A stretch of DNA of 64,000 nt. It comes from an uncultured Clostridia bacterium (GTDB lineage Bacteria; Bacillota; Clostridia; Oscillospirales; Acutalibacteraceae). The stretch spans positions 1-64,000 of the forward strand of contig CAMCPL010000004.1 of the NCBI GenBank assembly GCA_945876745.1. The letters are read 5' to 3'. Made by a program: the position numbers and the translations under genes. Under the pieces are notes generated by a model. It saw nothing but the letters and a program-made list of their open reading frames with translations, was not told the origin of the DNA and did not search any database. Numbering within the stretch: the stretch's first letter is position 1; each line of letters opens with the position of its first letter. This document shows positions 25,495 through 35,139 of the stretch, piece after piece.

Positions 25495-25510
25495 ATTGCC
25501 TCTGTCTTTT
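25479..25510. terminator. Bidirectional terminator between cca and rodA
   Basis: AAAAGACAGA (25479-25488) pairs with TCTGTCTTTT (25501-25510). The stop codon of cca lies in the loop. The left A run gives the T run for the minus strand. Confidence 0.8.
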
Positions 25511-25523
25511 ATAATTCGTATTA

Positions 25524-26705
25524 TTATTTTGTATAAAACAGCGTGTCCGACGGTGTTCTTGAAAATCTGTAAATCGAAAGCTCAAGCCCTATCGCGAGGT
25601 AAATACATAGCGACGACGAGCCGCCGGCACTGAAAAGCGGAAGCGTAATACCGATACACGGAAGCAACGAAAGCTCCATACCGACATTAACTAAAACCTG
25701 TGCAAAAAGCATAACCGCAATACCGCTGCACATCAAATATCCTGCATTGTCCCTTGCGCTCATACCGATTTTGATGATACGAATAACAAGAATCATCAAA
25801 ATTAGAATTGCCGCCATAGCGCCGACAAAGCCGAATTCCTCGCCTGCAACGGACAAAATCATATCACTTTCGTTTACCGGAACTGCACCGCTTTGAGTCA
25901 TGTCGCCCTGCAAAAAGCCCTGACCGAACAAACCGCCCGAACCCATTGCAATTTTACCGTTGTTTTGCTGATACATAGCGTCTGCATATTGCTCCGGATA
26001 GAAAAGCGCAACTATTCTTTGCCTCTGAATACCGTCGATAATCCCTGTTTTCCACGCCAATACAAACGCTACGAAAATTGCGCAAAAGCCCGCAACGAAA
26101 TATCCTGCGTTTACTCTTGCGAAGAACAGCATTCCTATAAACATAACAAGGAATATGAGCGCGCTTCCTGCGTCGCCTGTGAGAAGAACAAGACCGACGG
26201 GTACTGCGCCGTGAATAATAAGCGGAATAATTGATTTGAGCTTGTTTATGTTGTCTCTTACTAAATCGAGGTGATAGGAAAATGAAATAATAAAGCCGAC
26301 CTTTAACAGCTCCGACGGTTGAAAATAGAAAACCTTTAAGTCAATCCAGCATTTCGAGTCGGGACGCTCCGGCGGAGCAACGCCGAATAAAAGCGTAAAT
26401 ATCATCAGCCCTATACAGCCTATTGCTATTATAGGCCAAAACTTTGATATTGACTCATAGTCGACGTTTGAAACCACTACTGCAATTATTAATCCGCCTA
26501 AAACGGAAATCAGCATGGTTCTAACATCCGATGTAATAATTTTTCCGTCTGTGAGATTTGAATATGTAGCGCTGTAAACGCATATAAGTCCGTAAATCGA
26601 AGCCGCAATAGCCGTCAAAAGAGTGATTATGTCCGTGCCCTTAATGAAAGAACCGATATCCTTTTTTTTGATTTTAGTATTTGTATTTGTAGAAATATCC
26701 GACAT
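25524..26705 (-). CDS. rodA: SEDS-family peptidoglycan polymerase (RodA/FtsW)
   Basis: A 393-residue polytopic protein with about ten membrane helices. The SEDS signatures are visible: CWIDLKVFYFQPSELLKVGFI, NNGKIAMGSGGLFGQGFLQGDMTQSGAVPVNESDMILSVAGEEFGFVGA and LLPCIGITLPLFSAGGSSSLCIYLAIGLELSIYR. SEDS proteins polymerise glycan strands from lipid II together with a class B PBP. RodA (elongation) is preferred over FtsW or SpoVE because of similarity in the conserved loops; no mre or mrd genes are adjacent to support it. AGGAGGTG precedes the ATG. Confidence 0.88.
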   Translation of the reverse strand: MSDISTNTNTKIKKKDIGSFIKGTDIITLLTAIAASIYGLICVYSATYSNLTDGKIITSDVRTMLISVLGGLIIAVVVSNVDYESISKFWPIIAIGCIGLMIFTLLFGVAPPERPDSKCWIDLKVFYFQPSELLKVGFIISFSYHLDLVRDNINKLKSIIPLIIHGAVPVGLVLLTGDAGSALIFLVMFIGMLFFARVNAGYFVAGFCAIFVAFVLAWKTGIIDGIQRQRIVALFYPEQYADAMYQQNNGKIAMGSGGLFGQGFLQGDMTQSGAVPVNESDMILSVAGEEFGFVGAMAAILILMILVIRIIKIGMSARDNAGYLMCSGIAVMLFAQVLVNVGMELSLLPCIGITLPLFSAGGSSSLCIYLAIGLELSIYRFSRTPSDTLFYTK

Positions 26706-26734
26706 AATTCACCTCCTAAAGCCGCTTGAAGTAT

Positions 26735-26763
26735 ATTATATTATTATTTGAGTACTTTTTCAA
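26735..26763 (-). promoter_or_regulatory. rodA promoter
   Basis: On the minus strand, TTGAAA (26763-26758), 17 bases, TATAAT (26740-26735). Confidence 0.8.
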
Positions 26764-26783
26764 CATAAAAAAGTAATTTTTTG

Positions 26784-26812
26784 TTGGAATGTTTTAGTTT
26801 ATGTGTTATAAT
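26784..26812 (+). promoter_or_regulatory. fhs promoter
   Basis: TTGGAA (26784-26789), 17 bases, and an extended -10 TGTTATAAT (TATAAT at 26807-26812). Divergent from the rodA promoter. Confidence 0.8.
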
Positions 26813-26843
26813 ACCAGTAGCAAAAAATTCAGGGAGGGCTTTT

Positions 26844-28511
26844 ATGCTTACAGATATTGAAATTGCCCAGCAGGCTAAAATGAAGGATATTACCGAGATT
26901 GCTTCTTCACTCGGTATTTCATCATCCGAAATTGACCCTTACGGCCACTATAAAGCAAAAATATCCGATGACGTTCTTAATAGATTAAAGAACAAAAAGG
27001 ACGGTAAGCTGATTTTGGTAACTGCCGTAAATCCTACTCCCGCAGGTGAGGGAAAGACAACTGTTTCGATAGGTCTCGGTCAGTCTATGGCAAAAATCGG
27101 AAAGAATGCAATTATTGCCTTGCGTGAGCCTTCGCTCGGTCCTGTATTTGGAATTAAGGGCGGTGCGGCAGGAGGCGGATATTCGCAGGTTGTTCCTATG
27201 GAGGATATCAATCTTCATTTCACAGGCGATATGCACGCCATTACTTCTGCAAACAATCTTATGTGCGCAATGCTTGACAATTCAATTCAGCAGGGAAACG
27301 AGCTCAATATTGACCCAAGAAGAGTTCAGGTAAAGCGTTGTCTTGATATGAATGACAGAGCGCTTCGTAATATCATCAATTCACTCGGCGGAAAGCTCAA
27401 CGGTATTCCGAGAGAAGACCATTTCTGTATTACTGTTGCAAGTGAGGTTATGGCTATTCTCTGCCTTGCAAATGATATTTTTGATTTGAAAAAGAGACTC
27501 GGCGATATTCTTGTTGCATATACCTACGACGGCGAGCCTGTTTATTGCCGTGATATAAAAGCAAACGGCGCAATGACTGTTTTGCTGAAAGAAGCAATTA
27601 AGCCTAATCTTGTTCAAACACTTGAAAATACTCCTGTTATTATGCACGGCGGTCCGTTTGCAAATATTGCACACGGCTGTAACAGCGTTCGTGCAACTAA
27701 AACAGCGCTTAAATTAGCGGATTATACTATTACCGAAGCCGGCTTCGGCTCCGACTTGGGCGCAGAAAAATTCCTCGATATCAAATGTCGCTTTGCAGGA
27801 CTTACTCCGTCTTGTATTGTTCTTGTTTCAACCGTTCGTTCTATGAAATATAACGGCGGCGTTGCAAAGGAAGATCTTAAAGAAGAAAATGTTGAAGCAC
27901 TCAAAAAGGGCTGTGTAAACCTCGGCGCTCATATTGATAACCTTAAAAAATTCGGCGTGCCTGTTGTAGTTGCAATTAATCATTTTTATGCCGACACCCA
28001 GGCAGAAATTGATTTTGTTGAGGAATATTGCAAGTCAAAGGGTGCTGATTTTGCCGTAACAAAGTGCTTTGCCGAGGGCGGAGCAGGCGGCGTTGAGCTT
28101 GCTCAAAAGGTTGTTGAAGCGTGCGAAAAGGAAAATAATTTCCATTGTCTTTATGACCTCGATATGCCTGTGTATGAAAAAATTGAAACTATTGCAAAGG
28201 AAATTTACGGCGCAGACGGAGTTGATTATACGAAGGAAGCAAAGGCTGCTATCGACGGCTTTGTTAAGCTGGGAGCCGATAAAATGCCTGTTTGTATGGC
28301 TAAAACGCAATACAGTCTTTCCGACAATCCGAAGCTTTTAGGCAAGCCCGAAGGCTTTAGAATTACAGTATCAAGCGCAACTCTTTCCAACGGCGCAGGC
28401 TTTATTGTGTGTCAAACGGGCTCTATTATGACTATGCCGGGACTTTCAAAATCTCCTGCGGCATACAGAATTGATATTGACGAAAACGGTAATACGGTAG
28501 GGCTTTTCTAA
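26844..28511 (+). CDS. fhs: Formate-tetrahydrofolate ligase
   Basis: A 555-residue ATP-dependent enzyme that makes 10-formyltetrahydrofolate from formate, feeding purine and serine/glycine one-carbon metabolism. The nucleotide loop is [16 protein letters not shown] (about residues 65-80), followed by [38 protein letters not shown] and [14 protein letters not shown]. The length equals family norm (about 556). ATG 26844 follows GGGAGGG; the longer reading would start at the promoter. Alone it does not prove acetogenesis, because no other Wood-Ljungdahl gene is in the window. Confidence 0.97.
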   Translation: MLTDIEIAQQAKMKDITEIASSLGISSSEIDPYGHYKAKISDDVLNRLKNKKDGKLILVTAVNPTPAGEGKTTVSIGLGQSMAKIGKNAIIALREPSLGPVFGIKGGAAGGGYSQVVPMEDINLHFTGDMHAITSANNLMCAMLDNSIQQGNELNIDPRRVQVKRCLDMNDRALRNIINSLGGKLNGIPREDHFCITVASEVMAILCLANDIFDLKKRLGDILVAYTYDGEPVYCRDIKANGAMTVLLKEAIKPNLVQTLENTPVIMHGGPFANIAHGCNSVRATKTALKLADYTITEAGFGSDLGAEKFLDIKCRFAGLTPSCIVLVSTVRSMKYNGGVAKEDLKEENVEALKKGCVNLGAHIDNLKKFGVPVVVAINHFYADTQAEIDFVEEYCKSKGADFAVTKCFAEGGAGGVELAQKVVEACEKENNFHCLYDLDMPVYEKIETIAKEIYGADGVDYTKEAKAAIDGFVKLGADKMPVCMAKTQYSLSDNPKLLGKPEGFRITVSSATLSNGAGFIVCQTGSIMTMPGLSKSPAAYRIDIDENGNTVGLF

Positions 28512-28948
28512 TGAGGGAGTTTATTTCCGAAAGCTACGAACAAACTCTTCAATTTGCCTCGGATTTTGCAAAAAGCGTACCGAGGGGTAGTGTAATAGGC
28601 TTTATCGGCGGCTTGGGAATGGGCAAGACGGCGTTTACTTCGGGCTTCGTTAAAGGTCTCGGAATAGATGCCGAGGTGTCCTCTCCGACATTTGCAATAT
28701 GTAATGAATATATCGGCGAAAATGCAAGAGTGTATCATTTTGATATGTACCGCATAGAAAGCTGGGACGATTTGTATTCAACCGGATATTTTGATTATCT
28801 TAATGATAAGTCGTATATTCTTGCCGAATGGAGCGAAAATATTTTCGGCGCATTGCCTGACGACGCAATTATTATAGAAATTGAAAAGCTCGGCGAAAAT
28901 TCGAGAAAGTTTTATATTAAAGAAAAATCTGATTATTTAGAGGATTGA
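28511..28948 (+). CDS. tsaE: tRNA t6A biosynthesis ATPase TsaE
   Basis: A 145-residue P-loop protein with GFIGGLGMGKTAFTSGFVKGLG (Walker A), SSPTFAICNEY and the Walker B-like VYHFDMYRIESWDDL. With TsaB and TsaD it makes N6-threonylcarbamoyladenosine at position 37 of ANN-decoding tRNAs. The start overlaps the fhs stop by one base (TAATG), and tsaB follows after one base. Confidence 0.95.
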   Translation: MREFISESYEQTLQFASDFAKSVPRGSVIGFIGGLGMGKTAFTSGFVKGLGIDAEVSSPTFAICNEYIGENARVYHFDMYRIESWDDLYSTGYFDYLNDKSYILAEWSENIFGALPDDAIIIEIEKLGENSRKFYIKEKSDYLED

Positions 28949-28949
28949 A

Positions 28950-29621
28950 ATGATTTTATCACTTGATTCAACGGCGGTGACGGCGAGCGTTGCTCTGACC
29001 GACAACGCAAAGGTGCTAAAAAGTGAATTTATAAATTCGGGCTTAACGCATAGCGAAACGCTTTTGCCGATGGTAAAAAGAGTAATGCAGGGTCATTCCT
29101 TTAGTGAGCTTGACGGTATTGCCGTTACGGCAGGCCCGGGCTCGTTTACAGGTGTCAGAATCGGTATAGCAACCGTTAAAGGACTTGCATTTAATTACGA
29201 AACGCCTTGCTACGGTGTTTCAACGCTTGAAGCTATTGCTTACAATTTTACCGATATCAATTGTATAGTTTGCGCAGTAATGGACGCAAGAAGAATGCAG
29301 TTTTATAACGCCTTGTTTGAGATTAAAAACGGAGTTGTAAATCGACTTTGCGACGATAGGGCTATCGGTATTGACGAGCTTCGCAAAGAGCTTGACGGTA
29401 TGAAAAATGTCGTCATAGCAGGTGACGGCGCAAGTCTTTGCTTTGAAAATCTGTCGCTTGATAATTGCGAATTAGCACCTCAGGACAGAATATATCAAAA
29501 TGCTGTGAGCGTTGCACACGCAATAAAAAATAAAAAATCAATTACTCCCGAACAGCTTGTGCCTGTTTATTTGAGACAAAGTCAGGCTGAAAGGGAACTG
29601 AAATTAAAGCTGAAAAGGTAG
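28950..29621 (+). CDS. tsaB: tRNA t6A biosynthesis protein TsaB
   Basis: A 223-residue ASKHA-fold protein with ILSLDSTAVTASVAL, SGLTHSETLLPMV and the family hallmark VTAGPGSFTGVRIGIATVKGLAF. TsaB dimerises with TsaD in the t6A complex. It sits between tsaE and rpiB, as in many Firmicutes. The canonical tsaD partner is not next to it; only a TsaD-like paralog is present, at 52034. Confidence 0.95.
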   Translation: MILSLDSTAVTASVALTDNAKVLKSEFINSGLTHSETLLPMVKRVMQGHSFSELDGIAVTAGPGSFTGVRIGIATVKGLAFNYETPCYGVSTLEAIAYNFTDINCIVCAVMDARRMQFYNALFEIKNGVVNRLCDDRAIGIDELRKELDGMKNVVIAGDGASLCFENLSLDNCELAPQDRIYQNAVSVAHAIKNKKSITPEQLVPVYLRQSQAERELKLKLKR

Positions 29622-29630
29622 GATAAAGTT

Positions 29631-30080
29631 ATGGTTGTTTTAGGCTCTGACCACGCAGGCTTCCCGCTTAAGGAAGCAGTAAAAGCTCATTTGGAGGAAA
29701 CAGGAGTTGAATTCATTGATGTAGGTTGCTATACGCCCGAACGCTTCGATTATGCAATATCGGCTCAAAAGGCTTGTGATAAGGTAGTAAGCGGTGAGGC
29801 TGATTTTGCAATTCTGTGTTGCGGTACAGGCGTTGGAATTTCAATGGCGGCAAATAAGGTAAAGGGTATTCGTGCTTGCTGTTGCAGTGATTATTTCAGC
29901 GCAAAGTATACACGACTTCATAATGATGCAAATTGTCTTTGTATGGGTGACCGAGTAATCGGCGCAGGCACGGCGATTGAACTTGTCGACGTTTTTCTTA
30001 ATACCGAATTTGAGGGCGGAAGACACCAAACAAGAGTTGACCAAATTACGGCAATCGAAAACGGCGAAATGCTCTACTAA
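29631..30080 (+). CDS. rpiB: Ribose-5-phosphate isomerase B
   Basis: A 149-residue RpiB/LacAB-family isomerase. It starts MVVLGSDHAGFPLKEAVKAHLEE, has the active-site segment AILCCGTGVGISMAANKVKGIRAC with the catalytic Cys, and ends with EGGRHQTRVDQITAIE. It interconverts ribose 5-phosphate and ribulose 5-phosphate in the pentose phosphate pathway. LacA/LacB-like sugar isomerases share the fold, but the context (tsaB) and motifs favour RpiB. A strong terminator ends the fhs-tsaE-tsaB-rpiB unit. Confidence 0.94.
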   Translation: MVVLGSDHAGFPLKEAVKAHLEETGVEFIDVGCYTPERFDYAISAQKACDKVVSGEADFAILCCGTGVGISMAANKVKGIRACCCSDYFSAKYTRLHNDANCLCMGDRVIGAGTAIELVDVFLNTEFEGGRHQTRVDQITAIENGEMLY

Positions 30081-30097
30081 TAATATGTATAAAAAAT

Positions 30098-30129
30098 CTC
30101 CCGGAAAATCAAAATTCCGGGAGTCTTTT
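30098..30129. terminator. Bidirectional terminator after rpiB
   Basis: CTCCCGGAA (30098-30106) with TTCCGGGAG (30115-30123), then TCTTTTTT on the plus strand. Six A at 30091-30096 serve the converging minus-strand gene. Confidence 0.9.
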
Positions 30130-30137
30130 TTGTTTTA

Positions 30138-31082
30138 TTATGACCATTTCAAAGCCTTTATGCTAAAGCCGAGAGTTGAATCAAGTCTATTACGCTGAAT
30201 AACCGCAACAACCTTTGATATGCCGCTTACACCGCTTACAGAAGCCGTAACCTTGTAGTAATTGTTGTTACCTAAAAATTCGATTTTGTTGAGTGTTACG
30301 GTGTGAGTAGAGCTTTCTGCACCTGAAACGGAGAAGGTATCGTTACCAGAATTGTAGGTAATCGGAGCACCGTCCTTTTCGTTGTTGCAAAGTGTTTTGA
30401 AGTTTACAACAGTCTGTCCGAAATATCTGAACAGTCCGAGAACGATTGTACCGGAGGCGTAAGTTCTTGTGTTAAGTCCCTCTCTTTCAGCCATCCAAAT
30501 AGCGGCGTGAGCGGCAATTTCTGTCGGCACCTTGCCGTCTGCATTTTCGTAGCTTGCCTTGTAGAGATAAGGTACCTCAAGCATATCCTTAACTCTCGTT
30601 TGATCCTGTGCGCTGAATTTTACCGCGTTTCCCGTTGCGGAGGTTGAGGGAACCTTGTCCTCGCTGACCGGCTTAGTTGTAAGCTCTGCCTGAGTTGTTC
30701 CTTCGCCTGAATCTTTCATTGTCGTAGTTGTTGTAGGTTCAGTTGTTTCGGTTGTGTAGTTTGGAAGAGTGGTAGGAGCTGCAGTTACATATTCACCCTT
30801 GTCGTTTTTTATCGGATTACCGTCTGCGTCGAGCTTAACTGTTATCTTGTTGCCCTTTTCATCGGTGATAACCTTGTACGCCGCTTCCTGCATAACAGCG
30901 TTTCCGTCAGCGTCTGTAACAACCTCGCCGTTTTCGTCGGTAACCTCTTCTTCTATTAAAACATATTCATCTGCATTGGCTTCAAAGCCCTCGTTTTGCT
31001 CTTCGTCCTTTTTTGAACAACCGAGCATTAATGCGCTGATAAGTACAATAACTGATAAGAAAACCGCAATAGCCTTCTTCAT
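30138..31082 (-). CDS. Secreted lipoprotein of unknown function with a Thr-rich linker
   Basis: A 314-residue protein. The N-terminus is a lipoprotein signal peptide (KKAIAVFLSVIVLISALMLGC, Cys22 as the lipid-modified residue; Met at -3 is atypical). Next come an acidic region with repeated E/D-rich strands (DENGEVVTDADGN, DEKGNKITVKLDADGNPI), a Thr/Glu linker (TTETTEPTTTTT) and a C-terminal domain of about 150 residues without recognised family. ATG 31082 is chosen because GGAGGTG precedes it. It probably sits on the outer face of the membrane. It has its own promoter, divergent from the arabinose operon. Confidence 0.72.
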   Translation of the reverse strand: MKKAIAVFLSVIVLISALMLGCSKKDEEQNEGFEANADEYVLIEEEVTDENGEVVTDADGNAVMQEAAYKVITDEKGNKITVKLDADGNPIKNDKGEYVTAAPTTLPNYTTETTEPTTTTTMKDSGEGTTQAELTTKPVSEDKVPSTSATGNAVKFSAQDQTRVKDMLEVPYLYKASYENADGKVPTEIAAHAAIWMAEREGLNTRTYASGTIVLGLFRYFGQTVVNFKTLCNNEKDGAPITYNSGNDTFSVSGAESSTHTVTLNKIEFLGNNNYYKVTASVSGVSGISKVVAVIQRNRLDSTLGFSIKALKWS

Positions 31083-31113
31083 TATGCACACCTCCATATT
31101 CATCTTTGCTTTA

Positions 31114-31142
31114 ATTATAACTATCCTGCGTGGTTTTGTAAA
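31114..31142 (-). promoter_or_regulatory. Promoter of the lipoprotein gene
   Basis: On the minus strand, TTTACA (31142-31137), 17 bases, TATAAT (31119-31114). Confidence 0.75.
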
Positions 31143-31202
31143 TACCAAAACCTTTAATTTTCTTAATATTCAAAATTTATTTACAAACACGATTTATTTG
31201 AT

Positions 31203-31250
31203 AATATGAGACATATTTATGTTGAAATAAATAAACTGTTTATGTATAAT
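31203..31250 (+). promoter_or_regulatory. Promoter of the arabinose operon with two operator-like palindromes
   Basis: TTGAAA (31222-31227), a 17-base spacer and TATAAT (31245-31250). The spacer holds a perfect palindrome, ATAAAC-T-GTTTAT (31231-31243). A second one, AATATG-AGA-CATATT (31203-31217), lies just before the -35 box. Both are placed for a sugar-responsive repressor. No regulator gene is adjacent. Confidence 0.7.
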
Positions 31251-31284
31251 AAAGGTGTATATAAAATTGAAAGGATGCTTTCCT

Positions 31285-32859
31285 ATGAGCTATAAATTAA
31301 CAGGAAACGAGGCTCTCGGAATTGAACTCGGCTCAACAAGAATAAAGGCAGTTCTTATTGATGAGCAATTCAATCCTATTGCAAACGGCTCCCACACCTG
31401 GGAAAACAGATTTGAAAACGGCTACTGGACTTACCATATAGACGAAGTATGGTCAGGTATTCAAGAGGCTTATTTGAAGCTGAATGACGAATGTGTTGCA
31501 AAATTCGGCACACGTATAAAAAAGCTGTCGTCAATCGGATTTTCGGCTATGATGCACGGATATCTGCCCCTTGATAAAAACGGCAATCCGTTGTGCGAAT
31601 TTCGTACCTGGCGAAATACTACAACCTCACAAGCTGCAATGGAGCTTACCGAATTGTTTGACTTCAACATTCCGCAGCGCTGGAGCATTGCCCATCTTTA
31701 TCAAGCGATTTTGGGCGGTGAGGAGCATATAACAGATATTGATTATCTTACAACTCTTGCAGGATATGTTCATTATAAGCTAACCGGTCAAAAGAATGTC
31801 GGAATAGGAGAAGCGTCGGGCATTTTCCCGATAGACTCTCAAGCTCTTAATTATAACGAAAATATGATTAACTCGTTTAACGAGCTGCCGGCAGTAAAGA
31901 AATTAGGCGTTGATTTAAGAAGTATTTTGCCGAAGGTTCTTGTCGCAGGTGAGAACGCAGGCTATCTTACCGAGCAGGGCGCAAGGCTTCTTGATGTAAG
32001 CGGCGAGCTTTGTGCGGGTATAGCGTTTGCACCGTGTGAGGGCGACGCAGGTACAGGTATGGTTGCAACAAATGCTATTGCACCGAGAACAGGTAATATC
32101 AGCGCAGGAACGTCGATATTTTCTATGGTTGTACTCGAAAAGCCCCTTTCAAATGTTTATGAGGAGATTGATATTGTAACAACTCCGCTTGGTAAGGATG
32201 TAGCAATGGTACATTGTAACAACTGCTGTACCGACCTTGATTACTGGGTGAATATCTTTTCGCAGTTTGCTTCTTCCATCGGAAGCGAGATGACAAAAAG
32301 CGAGATCTACGATGTGCTTTATGAAGCGGCTTTGTATGCAAGCCCGAATGCAGGCGGCTTAGTTAATATAAATTATTTTTCGGGTGAACCTGTATCTCAT
32401 ACCGATGACGGCAGACCTCTTTTTGTTCGTACAAAAAATGCCGATTTTAACCTTGCAAACTTTATGAGAGCGCAGATTTACTCTGCAATTTCAACCTTGA
32501 AATTGGGTATGGAAATTCTCGAAAAAGAGGATATAAAAATTGACTGTCTGACCGGTCACGGCGGCTTGTTCAAAACTCCTGTTGTAGGTCAAAAGATTAT
32601 GGCAGGAGCTATGAAGGCGCCCGTTGCGGTTATGGAAACGGCAGGCGAGGGCGGCGCTTGGGGTATGGCTGTTTTGGCTGATTACAGCGTAAACTCAAAT
32701 GGTATGCCGCTTGATGAATATCTGAACGAAAAAGTTTTCACAAATTGTAAATCGTCTGTTATAGCACCTGACGAAGCCGATTGTGACGGCTTTGACGAAT
32801 ATATGAAATTATTTAAGCAGGCTCTTAATACGGAAAAATCTGCATATTGCAATTTATAA
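31285..32859 (+). CDS. FGGY-family carbohydrate kinase, probable L-ribulokinase
   Basis: A 524-residue sugar kinase. The N-terminal phosphate-binding segment is ALGIELGSTRIKAVLID, followed by IGFSAMMHGYLPLD and the C-terminal FGGY-type segments ISAGTSIFSMV, LTGHGGLFKTPVVGQKIMAGAM and ETAGEGGAWGMA. It is followed after 16 bases by araA and then araD, so the substrate is most likely L-ribulose. It is shorter than classical AraB proteins (about 560) and resembles the xylulokinase side of the family, so assignment rests on context. ATG 31285 follows GAAAGGA and lies downstream of the promoter. Confidence 0.82.
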   Translation: MSYKLTGNEALGIELGSTRIKAVLIDEQFNPIANGSHTWENRFENGYWTYHIDEVWSGIQEAYLKLNDECVAKFGTRIKKLSSIGFSAMMHGYLPLDKNGNPLCEFRTWRNTTTSQAAMELTELFDFNIPQRWSIAHLYQAILGGEEHITDIDYLTTLAGYVHYKLTGQKNVGIGEASGIFPIDSQALNYNENMINSFNELPAVKKLGVDLRSILPKVLVAGENAGYLTEQGARLLDVSGELCAGIAFAPCEGDAGTGMVATNAIAPRTGNISAGTSIFSMVVLEKPLSNVYEEIDIVTTPLGKDVAMVHCNNCCTDLDYWVNIFSQFASSIGSEMTKSEIYDVLYEAALYASPNAGGLVNINYFSGEPVSHTDDGRPLFVRTKNADFNLANFMRAQIYSAISTLKLGMEILEKEDIKIDCLTGHGGLFKTPVVGQKIMAGAMKAPVAVMETAGEGGAWGMAVLADYSVNSNGMPLDEYLNEKVFTNCKSSVIAPDEADCDGFDEYMKLFKQALNTEKSAYCNL

Positions 32860-32875
32860 TAACGGAGGAAAAAAT

Positions 32876-34348
32876 ATGGCAATTAAGGATTATGAATTTT
32901 GGCTCGTTGTCGGCACACAGTTTTTGTACGGAGAGGAAATTTTTGAAACTATCGACTCTCACTCGAATGAAATAGCACAGTTTTGGAGCGATAGGCTTCC
33001 CTGTAAGGTTGTTGCAAAGCCCTGCGTTAAGACTTCAAAGGAAATTTTGGACGTTATGCAGGCGGCTAATACCGACGAAAGCTGCGCCGGTGTTATCACT
33101 TGGATGCATACCTTCTCGCCGTCAAAGATGTGGATTGCAGGCTTTAACGCACTAAAAAAGCCGTTTCTTCACGTAAATACACAGTTTAACCGTGACATTC
33201 CTTGGTCTGATATTGATATGGATTTTATGAATCTTAATCAGTCTGCCCACGGTGACAGAGAGCACGGCTACATTGCCGCAAGAATGAGACTTAAGCAAAA
33301 GGTAGTTGCAGGCTATTGGCAGGATGAAGCCGTACAGGATAAAATCGGCGTTTGGATGCGTGCCGCAGTCGGTGCAGCTGAAAGCAGAAAGCTTCGCGTT
33401 CTTCGTATATCCGACAATATGCGCAATGTTGCCGTAACAGACGGTGATAAGATTGAAGCACAAATTAAACTCGGCTGGCAGGTTGACCACTTCGGTGTAG
33501 GCGATATTATCAAGCTCGTTAATGCTGTTACCGAGGAAGAAATTGACGCTCAAATGGCTGAATATGCCGAGCATTATGATATGGATACCGACAATGTTGA
33601 AGCGGTAAGATATCAGGCAAGAGAAGAGGTTGCACTCAAAAAGTTCCTCGAAAAGGAGGGCTTCGGTGCTTTTCATACAAACTTTGAGGATTTGCAGGAG
33701 CTTCGCCAGCTTCCCGGTCTTGCTTCGCAGGATTTGATGCGTCAGGGCTACGGCTTCGGTGCAGAGGGCGACTGGAAGGTTGCCGCACTTACAAGAGTTA
33801 TGAAGCTTATGGCAGAGGGTATGACCGGCGGAACAGCATTTATGGAGGACTATACATATCACTTTGAGCCGAACAACGAAATGCTCCTTGGCTCACATAT
33901 GCTTGAGGTATGTCCGACTCTTGCCGACGAAAAGCCGAAAATTCAGGTTCATCCTCTCGGTATCGGAGACAGAGAAGATCCGGCACGTCTTGTATTTAAG
34001 GCACAAACAGGAAATGCAATTGTTGTTACTCTTGTTGATATGGGTGACAGACTTAGAATGATAGTAAACGATGTTGAATGTAAGAAGCAGGAACACGATA
34101 TGCCGAAGCTCCCTGTTGCAGGCGTTCTTTGGAAGCCGCTTCCTTGTCTTCAAACCTCTGCCGAAGCGTGGATTTATGCCGGCGGAGCTCATCATAGCGT
34201 ACTTTCATATTCTCTTACTGCCGAGCATATGCGTGATTTTGCAGAAATTATGGGTATTGAGTTTGTTCATATCAATAAAGATACCGAGATTAACGAGTTT
34301 AGAAAAGAGCTTTTCTACAACGACGTTGCATATAAATTAGGTATGTAA
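32876..34348 (+). CDS. araA: L-arabinose isomerase
   Basis: A 490-residue enzyme converting L-arabinose to L-ribulose. It begins with [16 protein letters not shown] and contains [20 protein letters not shown], the active-site segment [17 protein letters not shown] (Glu of the catalytic pair), [13 protein letters not shown] and [13 protein letters not shown]. The metal-binding His residues include those in LGSHMLE and HHSVLSY. The length is typical. CGGAGG precedes the ATG. Second gene of the kinase-araA-araD operon. Confidence 0.96.
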   Translation: MAIKDYEFWLVVGTQFLYGEEIFETIDSHSNEIAQFWSDRLPCKVVAKPCVKTSKEILDVMQAANTDESCAGVITWMHTFSPSKMWIAGFNALKKPFLHVNTQFNRDIPWSDIDMDFMNLNQSAHGDREHGYIAARMRLKQKVVAGYWQDEAVQDKIGVWMRAAVGAAESRKLRVLRISDNMRNVAVTDGDKIEAQIKLGWQVDHFGVGDIIKLVNAVTEEEIDAQMAEYAEHYDMDTDNVEAVRYQAREEVALKKFLEKEGFGAFHTNFEDLQELRQLPGLASQDLMRQGYGFGAEGDWKVAALTRVMKLMAEGMTGGTAFMEDYTYHFEPNNEMLLGSHMLEVCPTLADEKPKIQVHPLGIGDREDPARLVFKAQTGNAIVVTLVDMGDRLRMIVNDVECKKQEHDMPKLPVAGVLWKPLPCLQTSAEAWIYAGGAHHSVLSYSLTAEHMRDFAEIMGIEFVHINKDTEINEFRKELFYNDVAYKLGM

Positions 34349-34358
34349 GGGTGGCGCT

Positions 34359-35066
34359 ATGTTAGAAGAGCTTAAACAAAAGGTATTTGAAGAAAACCTG
34401 CGCCTTGTAAAATACGGCTTGGTTGTGCTTACTTGGGGTAATGTTTCGGAGATTGACCGTGAAAGCGGACTCGTTGTAATTAAGCCGTCGGGCGTACCGT
34501 ACGAAACTATGACAGCCGATGATATGGTAGTTATGGATTTGAATGGTAATAAGGTTGAGGGAAGGCTCAACCCATCTTCAGACACGCCTACTCATTTAGA
34601 ACTTTATAGAAAATTTGACAGTATCGGCGGTATTGTTCATACTCATTCCTCATGGGGCTGCTCGTGGGCACAGGCAGGTCGTGACGTTCCTGCTTACGGT
34701 ACTACTCACGCAGATTTTGCAAACGGCGCAGTACCTTGCACACGAGGTCTTTCAAGCGAAGAAGTAAACGGCGATTACGAGCTTAATACCGGCAAGGTCA
34801 TCGTAGAAGAATTTGCAAAAAGGGGAATTAATCCCGACGAATGTCCTGCCGTGTTAATTCACCGCCACGGTCCGTTTGCCTGGGGCAAGGATTCTCATAA
34901 GGCGGTTGAAAATGCCTTGATTTTGGAGGAGGTTTGCAAAATGGCTTATCGTACCGAAGCAGTTGCTTCTCTTTCAAATGACAGTAATATCGGAATTGAG
35001 GATTATCTTCTTGATAAGCATTATCAACGTAAGCACGGCAAAAACGCCTATTACGGTCAAAAATAA
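34359..35066 (+). CDS. araD: L-ribulose-5-phosphate 4-epimerase
   Basis: A 235-residue class II aldolase-fold epimerase. Motifs: [43 protein letters not shown] (zinc-binding His pair), YGTTHADFA, and a third His region with [12 protein letters not shown]. It makes D-xylulose 5-phosphate, which enters the pentose phosphate pathway. It starts 10 bases after araA. SgbE/UlaF-type paralogs act on L-ascorbate products, but araA next door settles the role. Confidence 0.96.
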   Translation: MLEELKQKVFEENLRLVKYGLVVLTWGNVSEIDRESGLVVIKPSGVPYETMTADDMVVMDLNGNKVEGRLNPSSDTPTHLELYRKFDSIGGIVHTHSSWGCSWAQAGRDVPAYGTTHADFANGAVPCTRGLSSEEVNGDYELNTGKVIVEEFAKRGINPDECPAVLIHRHGPFAWGKDSHKAVENALILEEVCKMAYRTEAVASLSNDSNIGIEDYLLDKHYQRKHGKNAYYGQK

Positions 35067-35084
35067 TTTATAGTCCAAAAAATG

Positions 35085-35112
35085 ACGCCCACCGTTGAAT
35101 TTCGGCGGGCGT
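35085..35112 (+). terminator. Probable terminator of the arabinose operon
   Basis: ACGCCCACCG (35085-35094) pairs with CGGCGGGCGT (35103-35112) with one A-C mismatch. The following TGTGTTATGCTT is a poor T tract, so termination may be incomplete. Confidence 0.6.
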
Positions 35113-35139
35113 TGTGTTATGCTTAATTAGGGTGATGAT

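Noticed and set aside
33152-33862. 236-residue minus-strand open frame opposite araA
   Set aside because: Antisense shadow of araA with no family motifs and no initiation signals.
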